A DNA stretch of 64,000 nt. Source: Variovorax paradoxus NBRC 15149 (GTDB lineage: Bacteria > Pseudomonadota > Gammaproteobacteria > Burkholderiales > Burkholderiaceae_C). The notes under the pieces are model-generated. The model was not told the origin of the DNA. It made no database searches and saw nothing but the letters and a program-made list of their open reading frames with translations. Both the position numbers and the translations under genes were made by a program. Location: the NCBI RefSeq assembly GCF_001591365.1, contig NZ_BCUT01000001.1:2046001-2110000 (forward strand). Reading direction: 5' to 3'. Positions 16,947 to 25,600 of the stretch are shown here, in pieces (positions within the stretch are counted from its first letter, which is position 1; each line of letters opens with the position of its first letter).

Positions 16947-17696
16947 TCAGGCATAAGACGCTTCAGCACCGAGGATTTTGAAAACCTGCAGGATCGCCGC
17001 CATGTTGCCGGGCTCGATCGCGATGCCCAGGGTCTGCTGGATCCAGCCCCCAAGCCGGGTCTTGGCGTAGTCGGCGGTGAGGCCCTCGCGCTTGTGCACC
17101 AGGCCCAGCCGGCCCGCGCGGTAGTGGTAGGAGGCGATGGCATGGCGCGAGGCAATGCCCGAGAGGCCGCCCTCGGCCTCCTTGCCGAAGCCCTCGCACA
17201 GCAGGATGCGCTCGGGCTCGGGCAGTTCGGCGATGAAGGCGCGCGCGGCCAGCTGCACCGCGCCGGCGCTCAGGCCGTGCTCCGCGAGGCAGCCTTCGAG
17301 GTCTTCACCTGCACCCAGCGCATCTTCGAGCTGCGCTTCGCTGACCTGCTCGCCGATCGAGAGCTTGCGCCGGAATGCGCTCGCGCGCGTGCAGTCGATC
17401 AGGTAGCGGCGGAAGTACGCGCACAGGGCAAAGGCGGTGGAGGGCGCGCTGTGTCCCGCGCGCTCGTCGGCCTCGTCGGGATCGGCATCGAGCCGCAGCA
17501 CCTTCACGTAGATGAACTGCGCCACCAGCTCCTGCCGGCCTTCGCCCAGCACCTGCAGCTCGGGCGGATTGCAGGCCACGAGCGCATCGCCCACGATGCG
17601 GTACATGGTGCCCATGTCGCCCGGGGACAGCGTCTGCCGGCGCTGCCAGAGGCGGACGAGCTCGGTGCTTTCCGCGGACGAAAGGGTTTCTTGCAT
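16947..17696 (-). CDS. Sigma-factor-like protein of the T6SS cluster
   Basis: The 249-residue protein has an N-terminal half (ELVAQFIYVKVLRLD, FALCAYFRRYLIDCTRASAFRRKL) resembling sigma-70 region 2. Its C-terminal half (AFIAELPEPERILLCEGFGKEAEGGLSGIASRHAIASYHYRAGRLG) resembles a region 4 helix-turn-helix with LPEPER followed by a recognition-type helix. The match is by eye and weak. It could be an ECF-type regulator of this locus or a degenerate relative. No anti-sigma gene is obvious, although the next gene encodes a single-pass membrane protein with a cytoplasmic N-terminal domain that could play that part. A palindromic repeat separates it from mltA upstream. Confidence 0.6.
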   Translation of the reverse strand: MQETLSSAESTELVRLWQRRQTLSPGDMGTMYRIVGDALVACNPPELQVLGEGRQELVAQFIYVKVLRLDADPDEADERAGHSAPSTAFALCAYFRRYLIDCTRASAFRRKLSIGEQVSEAQLEDALGAGEDLEGCLAEHGLSAGAVQLAARAFIAELPEPERILLCEGFGKEAEGGLSGIASRHAIASYHYRAGRLGLVHKREGLTADYAKTRLGGWIQQTLGIAIEPGNMAAILQVFKILGAEASYA

Positions 17697-17700
17697 GGGT

Positions 17701-17801
17701 CAGCGGCCGCCGCCGGGCCGCCCCAAGGCGGGCCGCGCCTCCCCCTCGGGGGGTGGAGTTACAGGAGCGCAGCGAGTGAAAAGCCGGGGGGCAGACATGA
17801 C
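17701..17801. repeat. GC-rich palindromic repeat region between mltA and the sigma-like gene
   Basis: The 105-base gap holds ggccgccccaaggcgggcc (a hairpin), ccccctcgggggg (a palindrome) and a gcgcagcgagtgaaaagccggggggc tail. This style of repeat is frequent, from memory, in Comamonadaceae intergenic DNA. It resembles the repeats at 9788-9829 and 58762-58855. It may act as an mRNA processing or attenuation point in the operon. Confidence 0.55.
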
Positions 17802-19406
17802 TCAGTCGTCCACGCACACGCCTTCGGTCGGCACCAGGCACTGCGGCAGGCCGGCGCCCGCCGGGCCGCCGCGCGTGCGGATGGCCGAGGACACCGCCGC
17901 CGTGGCCACGGCCAGGCCGCGCGGCAGCAAGATCCAGAGCTGGCCGCGCTCCTTCATGCGGCGCGCGTTGGTCGCGGCCTGCTGGCCGTTGCCGAAAAAA
18001 TAGTCGGCCCGCACCGCGCCGCGGATCGCGCCGCCGGTGTCCTGCGCAATGGTCAGCCGCTGCATCGGCGCGCCGGTGCCGGGCGCGCGGGTCGACACGA
18101 ACACCGGGTAGCCCAGCGGCGTGCTGCGCGGGTCCACCGCGATCGAGCGGCCCGCCGACAGCGGCACGCCGAAGGCGCCCACCGGCCCGCCCGAGGGCGA
18201 CGGCGATTCCTTGAAGAACACGTAGCTCGGGTCCTTGATGCCCGAGCCGACCACCGGCCCGGCCGTGCGCCGCCCCGGCACCAGCACCGCGCCGCTGGCC
18301 GTGGGCTGCGCAAGCGTGAAGCCGCGCGTGCGGATGGTGCCGGTCGCGGGGCCGCCGACGTCGTCGTCCTCGTCGCCGTCGTCGAGCTGCAGTTCGATGG
18401 ACGAGCCGCGCACCTTGACCGGGCTGCGCGGCTTGCCGTTGGCCGCCTGCGCCAGCGTGGGGCGGAAAGGCTGGCCGTTCTGCTCGGCATAGGCCACGCG
18501 GATGATGTCGCCGTTGGCCAGCTTGATGCGGCCCGAACCCTGGATCTGCATTTCGTAGAGCGCGGTGGCGCTGCTCACGAAGGCCAGCACCTTCGCATTG
18601 GGCGCGCCCTTGGTCTCGATCTCTTCGCGCGTGTAGTAGGGCAGCAGTTGCTTGCCCTCGATGCGCAGGCGCACCTTGCGGTCGAGCGTGTCGCGCGTGA
18701 TGGCCGAGAGGTCGAGCGCATAGAGCCCCGGCGCGCCCATGTCGCGCGTGCTGAGGCCGGTCTGCACCACCACGTTGCGGCCTTCGACCTTTGCCGCCAC
18801 CGTGCCGTTGCCGGCCGGCAGCTTGCGCGCATCGGCAAACAGCATGTCCTCGGGCTGGCCATAGACCGGGTAGATGAACGGCGCCGCGTACTGCCGGCTG
18901 CCCGGGATCTCGGGCTCGAAGTAGCCGGTGACCACGCCGTCGGGCTTGCGGTCGTCGTCGCGGATCTGGTAGGCCGAGAACTCCTGCTCGAAGAAGGCGC
19001 GGATCGCGCTGTTGTTCTTGCTGTCGACCCGGAGGGCGCGCGCGCACACGTCCTTCCACTCGGCGCCGCGGCCGGTGAGCACCTTGCAGCTGCCGAGGAA
19101 GGCGGGCCAGCTTTCGGAGAAGTCGTCGCGCGCCCATCCGGGCACAGCATCGAAGCTGACCGAGGTGTAGGTGGCCAGCTGGGTCGAGAAGGTGCGCGCC
19201 TGGCCGGCCGTGCTCGAGCCGGCGGGGCGCGGCGGTGGGGGCGTCGTCGTCGTCGAGCCGGCGGCTGCCGCGCTGGCCGCCGTGTCCGAAGCGCCGGCGC
19301 TCGCCGTCGGCGGCGGGTTGGCGCAACCCGCCGCAAGCATGGCTGCTGCGGTGGCCGCCCAGCGCAGGGCGGAAATGAAAAGAACCGGCGACGGTGTCGT
19401 GTTCAT
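17802..19406 (-). CDS. mltA: Membrane-bound lytic murein transglycosylase A (MltA)
   Basis: This 534-residue lipoprotein has signal peptide MNTTPSPVLFISALRWAATAAAMLAAGC with a lipobox at AAGC (Cys28). A low-complexity Ala/Thr/Pro linker to about residue 65 precedes the MltA barrel (VVTGYFEPEIPGSRQ, QIQGSGRIKLANGD), and a C-terminal 3D domain carries DPRSTPLGYPVFV and AQDTGGAIRGAVRADYFFG with its conserved aspartates. It cleaves glycan strands to 1,6-anhydromuropeptides in the periplasm. A stretch with an acidic DDGDEDDDVGG insert lies between the two halves. Being encoded in the T6SS cluster, it is a good candidate for opening peptidoglycan for the TssJLM complex. It is 54 bases downstream of the kinase gene. 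Confidence 0.93.
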   Translation of the reverse strand: MNTTPSPVLFISALRWAATAAAMLAAGCANPPPTASAGASDTAASAAAAGSTTTTPPPPRPAGSSTAGQARTFSTQLATYTSVSFDAVPGWARDDFSESWPAFLGSCKVLTGRGAEWKDVCARALRVDSKNNSAIRAFFEQEFSAYQIRDDDRKPDGVVTGYFEPEIPGSRQYAAPFIYPVYGQPEDMLFADARKLPAGNGTVAAKVEGRNVVVQTGLSTRDMGAPGLYALDLSAITRDTLDRKVRLRIEGKQLLPYYTREEIETKGAPNAKVLAFVSSATALYEMQIQGSGRIKLANGDIIRVAYAEQNGQPFRPTLAQAANGKPRSPVKVRGSSIELQLDDGDEDDDVGGPATGTIRTRGFTLAQPTASGAVLVPGRRTAGPVVGSGIKDPSYVFFKESPSPSGGPVGAFGVPLSAGRSIAVDPRSTPLGYPVFVSTRAPGTGAPMQRLTIAQDTGGAIRGAVRADYFFGNGQQAATNARRMKERGQLWILLPRGLAVATAAVSSAIRTRGGPAGAGLPQCLVPTEGVCVDD

Positions 19407-19460
19407 GAAAGCCTCCTTGTCCGGAAAGAACGGCCCAACGGGCCAACGCTCTGCAGACGA

Positions 19461-21371
19461 TTACTTCTCGACGATTTTGAAATTCGCGACGCCGTAGACG
19501 TCGTTGCAAGGGGTGTTGGGCGCGCAGACCGGCTTGCCCAGCAAAGGCGACGGACCCGTGCCGCGGCTGGCTTCGAGCGCCGCCAGCACGGGCAGCGGAA
19601 ATTGCGGAAACACGCCGTCGTTCTGCACGCCCGAGCCGCCGAAGTCGCGCTCGTGCTCGCTCACGAGCACCGCGAACTGGTTGGTGCCCGCCGGACCGCC
19701 CGCATCCATCGGCCAGGAGGCGCGCGGCAGCGAGAGCGGGCTGCCGGCGGTGATCTTGTTGTACTTGTCGAGCAGGTTCGGGAACAGCAGGAACATCTCG
19801 CCGCCGCTGGACAGCAGGAACACGTAGACGAAACCCTCGCGCTTGCTGCGGACCTCGAAGGCGAGCTTGTCCTTGCCGATCGACACCTCGGCCTTCCTGG
19901 GCGCGGCCGTCACGTCGAAGCCCGGCGCCGCGCCCGCCGCGAGCGACTGCAGCGATTCGAGCGGCGTGCGTGGCGCCGGAGGTGGCGGCGGTGGTGGCGG
20001 TGCCTGGACCACGCGCGGTTCGGGCGGCGGTGGTGGTGCTGCGACTACGGCGACCTGCTTGCCGCCGTTGTTGTCCCCTTCCGCGCCCGCGGTGGTGCGG
20101 CCCTGGTACCACCACCAGCCGCCGCCGGCCACGGCGGCCAGCACGGCCACCGAGGCGATCGCGGCCACGGTCTTGCCGCTGTTCTTTTCGCCCACGCCCG
20201 GAGCGGGTGCCGGCGCGGGTGATGCCTTGCCGCGGCCGATCGTCGTCGGCAGGTCGGCGTTGCCGGTGTTGTTCCGCGCGCCCGGGCCGCCGGGCGTGGT
20301 GCGCGGCGGCGGCGCGATGCTGTGGCCCACCTCCAGGTCGAGCGCGGCGCGGAACTCGGCCATCGACTGCGGCCGCGATTCGGGCCGCACGCCCAGGCCC
20401 GCGTCGATCGCCTGCAGCAAACGCAGGCTGTAGCGCTGGCGCAGGATGTCGTTGCCCGCGAGCGGCACGTAGCTGTCGGACAGGAGCCGCGCCACCGAGG
20501 GCGGCGGCGCGCGCCCGCACACGGCCACATGCATCACCGCCGCGAGCGCATAGACGTCGGTCCACGCGCCCTGCGACATGTCGGGCATTTCGGCGTACTG
20601 CTCGATGGGCGCGTAGCCAGGCTTGAGGATGACGGTGATCGCCTGCGTCTTGTCGGTGATCACGCGGCGCGCGGCGCCGAAGTCGAGCACCACCGGCCGG
20701 CCGGAGCCTTCGAGCAGGATGATGTTGTCGGGCGCGATGTCGCGGTGGTAGCAGTTGGCGCCGTGCATCACCGCCAGCGCCTGCGTCACGCCGTCCATGA
20801 TGCGGATCAGCCAGGCCTCGTCCACGCCCGCGGGAATGGAGACCAGCGCCTGGCGCAGCGTGTCGCCGCGGTAGAACGGCATCACCATGTAGGTGGTGCC
20901 GCGCTCCTGCCAGAAACGGTAGACCTTCAGCAGCGAGGGATGGTCGAACTGCGCGAGCAGGCGGGCTTCGTTGATGAAGCTGCGCATGCCGAGGTCGAAG
21001 GTTTCGCGGTGGCGCTCGGACAGCGGGACCACCGTGCCGTCGTGCTGCCTTGTGGACAGCGATGTGGGCAGGTATTCCTTGATGGCGACGACGCGTTCGA
21101 GCGTGTGGTCCCAGGCTTCGTAGACCACGCCGAAGCCGCCCTGGCCGACGACCCGCGTGATCTCGAATTCTGCGAGGCGGCTGCCTACGGGGAGGAGGCC
21201 GGCCTCGCTGGTTTCTGCTGCGGCGCCGGCTGCTGCAGGCGCGTTGGAGAGGCTTGTGGAGCCGGATGTGATGACGGTGGCCGAGGTGTCGTCGAGTTGC
21301 TGCGCAGGCCGCGACATGACGCGGGTGCGGTCGTCTTCTGGGGGCATGCTGGTGTTTGGAGCTTCGGTCAT
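19461..21371 (-). CDS. T6SS-associated Ser/Thr protein kinase with DUF4384-like periplasmic domain
   Basis: In this 636-residue protein, a Hanks-type kinase domain (about 65-340) shows the glycine loop VVGQGGFGVVYEA, Lys in VVAIKEYL (about 95), the catalytic loop YHRDIAPDNI (about 207) and VLDFGAARR (about 227). A Pro-rich linker precedes a transmembrane helix at about 400-420, then a long Pro run and a C-terminal domain (KLAFEVRSKREGFVYVFLLS, LLFPNLLDKYNKI) like DUF4384. The layout fits a PpkA-type sensor kinase, where threonine phosphorylation of Fha controls T6SS assembly. No fha or pppA phosphatase gene is in the window. It is the first gene after the fold-back repeat. Confidence 0.93.
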   Translation of the reverse strand: MTEAPNTSMPPEDDRTRVMSRPAQQLDDTSATVITSGSTSLSNAPAAAGAAAETSEAGLLPVGSRLAEFEITRVVGQGGFGVVYEAWDHTLERVVAIKEYLPTSLSTRQHDGTVVPLSERHRETFDLGMRSFINEARLLAQFDHPSLLKVYRFWQERGTTYMVMPFYRGDTLRQALVSIPAGVDEAWLIRIMDGVTQALAVMHGANCYHRDIAPDNIILLEGSGRPVVLDFGAARRVITDKTQAITVILKPGYAPIEQYAEMPDMSQGAWTDVYALAAVMHVAVCGRAPPPSVARLLSDSYVPLAGNDILRQRYSLRLLQAIDAGLGVRPESRPQSMAEFRAALDLEVGHSIAPPPRTTPGGPGARNNTGNADLPTTIGRGKASPAPAPAPGVGEKNSGKTVAAIASVAVLAAVAGGGWWWYQGRTTAGAEGDNNGGKQVAVVAAPPPPPEPRVVQAPPPPPPPPAPRTPLESLQSLAAGAAPGFDVTAAPRKAEVSIGKDKLAFEVRSKREGFVYVFLLSSGGEMFLLFPNLLDKYNKITAGSPLSLPRASWPMDAGGPAGTNQFAVLVSEHERDFGGSGVQNDGVFPQFPLPVLAALEASRGTGPSPLLGKPVCAPNTPCNDVYGVANFKIVEK

Positions 21372-21400
21372 TGACTGGCTCCTTTGGTTGTTCTTGTTTT

Positions 21401-21977
21401 TGTTCCGGGGCCGGGTCTCGCCCCGGCGGGCGACCTACTTTTCTTTGCTTCGCCAAAGAAACGTAGGCAAAAGAAAGGCGACCCTACTGTCTGCGTCCCT
21501 CCGCTTCGCTGCGGGCAACCTGCGGTGCTCGACTCCGGCGGGGGTCCGCAGAACTCGCTTCGCTCAAACAGCTGCGGCCCTGATCCCGCCTCCATCTGCG
21601 CTCCTCGGCGCAGCCAGAAGGGGTGGGGAGAAGACAGGCCATCGCTTCGCTCGGCCGAGTCCGATCCAAACAGCCAATACCAACCACCGCAGGCGCTGCG
21701 CGCCTGCGGTGGCTTGGTGGCCGAGCGAAGCAAAGGCCCGTTCGGTATCCAAGCCCCTCTGTATGCGCCGAGGAGCGCAGGGTTTCGCGGATCAGGGCTC
21801 GCAGCTGTTTGAGCGAAGCGAGTTCTGCGAGACCCCGCGAAACCCGAGCACCGCAGGTTGCCCGTAGCGAAGCGAAGGGTCGCAGACAGTGGGGTCGCCT
21901 TTTCTTTGGCTACTTTCTTTTGGCGAAGCAAAAGAAAGTAGCTCGCCCGCCGGGGCGAGACCCGGCCTCCGGCAACA
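21401..21977. repeat. 0.58-kb fold-back inverted-repeat element between tagF and the kinase gene
   Basis: The 622-base gap is almost wholly one imperfect inverted repeat. The left arm (about 21401-21617, containing ccgggtctcgccccggcggg and gaactcgcttcgctcaaaca) pairs with the right arm (about 21765-21977). Nested in the arms is a 13-bp stem palindrome at 21910-21941 (ctactttctttt ... aaaagaaagtag), and the centre holds another at 21684-21712 (ccaccgcaggcgc ... gcgcctgcggtgg). Open frames across it (including one of 209 codons) have no family features and follow the repeat symmetry, so I do not call a gene. From memory, similar sequence recurs in Variovorax-type genomes. It separates tssKLM-tagF from the kinase block. 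Confidence 0.85.
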
Positions 21978-21993
21978 AAAGGAAGCAGGAACT

Positions 21994-22620
21994 TCATTCC
22001 CCACCCCCCAAAAACAAAGCCTCAAACCGACCATCCAAAGGCAACCCCGCAACAAGCATCCGAGCCCCGTCACCAGCCCCCGGATCGCCAAGCCACAAAG
22101 ACTCCCCCACCCCCGGCAAGGCAAGCGACTCCACTGCCATCTCGCGCACCTGGAGATCACCGGCAGCAGCAAACACCCTCTCCAGCACCGCATCAAACCG
22201 CAGCGCATCCAGATCCCCTTCAAGCCCTTCGAGCGCAGCCCGCGTCCCCCGCGCCCACCACCGCAGCGCATCCTGCAGTGCATCGCCCTGCAGCGCCCCG
22301 CCCGCAGAAGCATCGAGCCCCACCGCCAGCGTGAACGGAAAGTACCTCCCCACCCCATCGACCGACGGCATCAGCACGCCGATCCATGCACCTTCGCCAA
22401 CCACCTGCGGCCCGAGCGCAAAGCACCACACCGGCGCTTCGAGGTAGTGCGAAGTCCAGTCCGCATGCCGGTCGCGCAGCCGTGCCAATCCGCGCTGCAG
22501 CCACGGGTCCCACACCGAGCGGAACGACTCCGGCAGGCGCCGGTGCGCGAAGTCGCCCATGCCCGGCAGCTTGCCAAACCATCCGGGCAATGCAGAAAAA
22601 ACAGCCGCGTCGTCGCTCAC
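21994..22620 (-). CDS. tagF: T6SS-associated protein TagF
   Basis: The 208-residue protein begins VSDDAAVFSALPGWFGKLPGMGDFAHRRLP, with the GWFGKLPxxGDF signature of TagF (ImpM/SciT). In Agrobacterium and Pseudomonas, TagF family proteins repress T6SS post-translationally, with Fha/PpkA/PppA relieving or countering this; whether that holds here is inference. The GTG start at 22620 overlaps the tssM stop (GTGA), which argues for coupled translation. It is the last gene before the fold-back element. Confidence 0.93.
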   Translation of the reverse strand: MSDDAAVFSALPGWFGKLPGMGDFAHRRLPESFRSVWDPWLQRGLARLRDRHADWTSHYLEAPVWCFALGPQVVGEGAWIGVLMPSVDGVGRYFPFTLAVGLDASAGGALQGDALQDALRWWARGTRAALEGLEGDLDALRFDAVLERVFAAAGDLQVREMAVESLALPGVGESLWLGDPGAGDGARMLVAGLPLDGRFEALFLGGGE

Positions 22621-25600
22621 AGCCCCTCCGGACAGGAGAACTCGCGCAGCTCCTTCAAGCGGATCGGATGCTGCACGCTGTTCGTCGTCACTTCGAAGCG
22701 CGTCTTGCGCGCGCCGATCTGGAAGGTGATGAAAAATTTCTCGGGCGCATCGCCGGCTTCGAGCTGGCCGTCGTCGAGCGTGCGGAACAGCGCCCATGGC
22801 CCGTCGACCGCCGCGCCCGAACTGCCGATGGTCGAAGGCGGGCTCACCTGGATGCGCACCTGGTTGCTGCCCTTCGGGCCGGGCCACTGCACGGCCATGG
22901 GCACCACGGGGCCGTGCGCGTACTTCACGAGCTGGCCGTCGACGTCGAGGATGAACTGCGTGATGCCCGCATCCATTTCCACCGGCTTGAAGTCGAGCCG
23001 CATCGACGGCCCGCGCCCGCCGCCGCGGAAGAAAATGTCCTTGATGCGCGCGGCCCGCTCGAACTGCGCCAGCGCCTGCGTGGTGACGGCGCCGCGTTCG
23101 GCCACGGGCTTGTAGCGCCAGGGCTTGGTGCTGGTGTCGACCAGCGCGGCCAGCCGCTTCTGGAAGAAGTCGTCCATCAGGCCGCCGGCGCCGAACATCT
23201 GGCCGAAGTCCTCGGGCAGCACGTCGCGCTTGCTGCTGCCCACGAAGGGGTAGCGGCCGGCGATGGCGCGGTTGCAGAAATCGGTCACGGGACGCAGGTC
23301 CTGGCTCAGGTTGCCGCGCTCGGCCACCTGGGCCTGCGCCGCGCCCGACTGGCTCAGGTTCTCGACCATCGTGCGCACCGGCTCGGGCAGGCGGCCCGCG
23401 TCGGACTTGAGCTTGCCGGCCACGTCGCCGGGCGGCGGCGAGGTGCGGCCCTTCACGGCCGTGTCGACGGCGTTGAGGTACACGTACACCTCGTTGAAGA
23501 GCTTGAGCGCATCGTCGATGGGCGCGGGCTGGTTCGGGCCGGCGGCGGTGACGAGGCGGCGCAGCGGCTCGAAGCGGTCGTCCACGATGCTTTCGATGCG
23601 CTTGCCGCTGGCCACGGGCTTGCTCGGGTCGCCGCCGAACAGGTCTTCCAGGCCCTTGCGCGTGCTGGCGACGGTGGCGGTGGCCTTGCTCACCACGTCC
23701 TTGGGCTGGTCGGCCGGAATGAGCGTGGTCTCCTTCACCACCGCGCGCAGGAAGTTCGCAAGCGGCGAGCCCACGCCCGAGAGAATGCGCGCGGCCTCGA
23801 TGTTCTTTTCGAGCCCGCTGGCGCGGATCAGCCGCACGTCGGCCAGGAGCGCCTCCCAGACCTTGACGTACTCCGCAAGATAGAGGCGGCGCACGCGGTC
23901 GGTCAGCGCGCCGAGCGCCGCCACGTCGCGCATGCGGTCGGTGGCGCTGCGGTCCTGCCCGAGCACCCACGGGTCTTCCTGCGCGAGCAGGCCGGTGAGC
24001 ACCGTCACTTCATTCTGGAAGCGCTTGTGGTAGCCGTCGTAGGTGAACATGCCCGGCACGCCTTCGGTCAGCGGCTTGCCGCTGATGCGCTCGAACACCA
24101 GCGGCGCCGAAGGACCCGCGGCCGTGGCAATGCTGAAGGCCGGAATGTCCTTGGTGGCGCGCTGGCGCTTCAGGCGGCTGAACACGCGCTGCTCCAGCGG
24201 ATAGCTTGCGAGCACGGCGCGCACGCTGCGCACCAGGTTCTCGTCCATCTTGAGCGGCGAGCGCGGCGGGCCCTGGGCAATGAGCACATCGAGCTGGTCC
24301 TCGAGCGCCTGGCGCTGGTCTTCCGGAATGCCGCGGTCCAGGCTGCGCGCCCAGTCGAGCGTGATCCAGGCCTTGAGCGCCTCGGCATCGAAGTGCTCGG
24401 GCTGGTAGAGCATGAGATAGCTCTTGAGCGCCTCGTAGGTGTATTCGAGGTTGTCCTTCTGCGCGGTGCGCAGCTGGTCCTCGATGCGCTTGGCGATCTG
24501 CGGCAGGAAGGCGTCGTTGAGCGCGCGCTGGTGCGTGAGCATGGCGGCGGCGTCGAGCTTGTCGCCCTGGTAGAGGCCGAGCGTCATCGACAGCGGCTCG
24601 TCGCCCTGGCGGTTGTCGGGTGTCTTCCAGATGTTGCGCAGGCCCTGCAGCACCGGCGCCACCTCGACCAGGTTCTGCACCCGCGAAGGCAGGGCCGCCA
24701 AGGTCTGGCGCGCGGGCTCGACGCGCGCCTCGACCGACTTCAGGTAGTTGAGGTTCTGCAGCGTGCTGTAGCCCCAGCCCGCGAGCAGCGCGAGCGTGAC
24801 CAGCGTCATGGCCGCCACGCCCGCCACGCGCAGCGCATGGCGACGGCGCTCCAGCTTCACGTTGGCGCCGGCCAGGCGCTGCTCGGGGAACACCACCTCG
24901 CGCAGCAGCGCAGTGAGAAAGTAGCTGCGGCCGCTGGACTTCTGCGGCGCGAGCATCGCGCGCTCGATGCCGAAGCTGCGCGAAAGGCTGCCCATCACGC
25001 GGTCGATCGGGCTGCCTTCCTGCGTGCCGCTGGTGAAGTACACGCCGCGCACCCACGGCGGCTGCGCGAAGCGCGAGCCGGTAAAAACCTGGTCGAGCAG
25101 GTCCGACAGCATCGAGCCGATGGAGCCGAACTGCGCCGGAAAGCCGAAAATCGCCGCGCGCCGCGTGCCGTCGGTCTCGCGCTGCATGCGTGCGATGAGC
25201 CCATCGTTGACGCGGTTGTGCAGCAGCGCGAACTCGCGGTGGAAGGCGGTGGACAGCCCCTTCTCGCCGGCCTGCACGTTCTCGTCGGCCGCCAGCGTGA
25301 AGCCGAAGACCTGCGCGCGCTGCTCCTTGCCGAGGTCGTCGAAGTAGTCGGTAAAACCGTAGAGCAGATCGCTCTTGGTGACGAGCACGTACACCGGCAG
25401 CCGCGTGGTGAGCTTCGCGTCGAGCTCGAGCAGCCGCGCGCGGATGGAGGCGGCCAGCTGCGTGCGCTGCTCGGGGCCCTGGCTCAGCAGGTCGGCCACG
25501 CTCACGGTCAGGAACACGCCGTTGAGCGGGCGGCGCGGGCGCGCCTTCTTGAGCAGGCCGAGGAAGCCCTCCCATGCGCTCTTGTCTTCCGACTGGTGGC

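Noticed and set aside
17305..21456. A 1,383-codon minus-strand frame spanning the kinase, mltA and sigma-like genes in a shifted frame.
   Set aside because: The three real genes in the other frame have clear domains and starts. The long frame is Arg/Ala/Gly-rich with no domain.
21368..21997. A 209-codon minus-strand open frame (with related plus-strand frames) inside the fold-back element, which could be mistaken for a gene.
   Set aside because: Its sequence follows the inverted-repeat symmetry: the same peptide fragments such as RFAQTAA and FERSEFC appear in both halves and frames. It shows no codon-usage or domain support.
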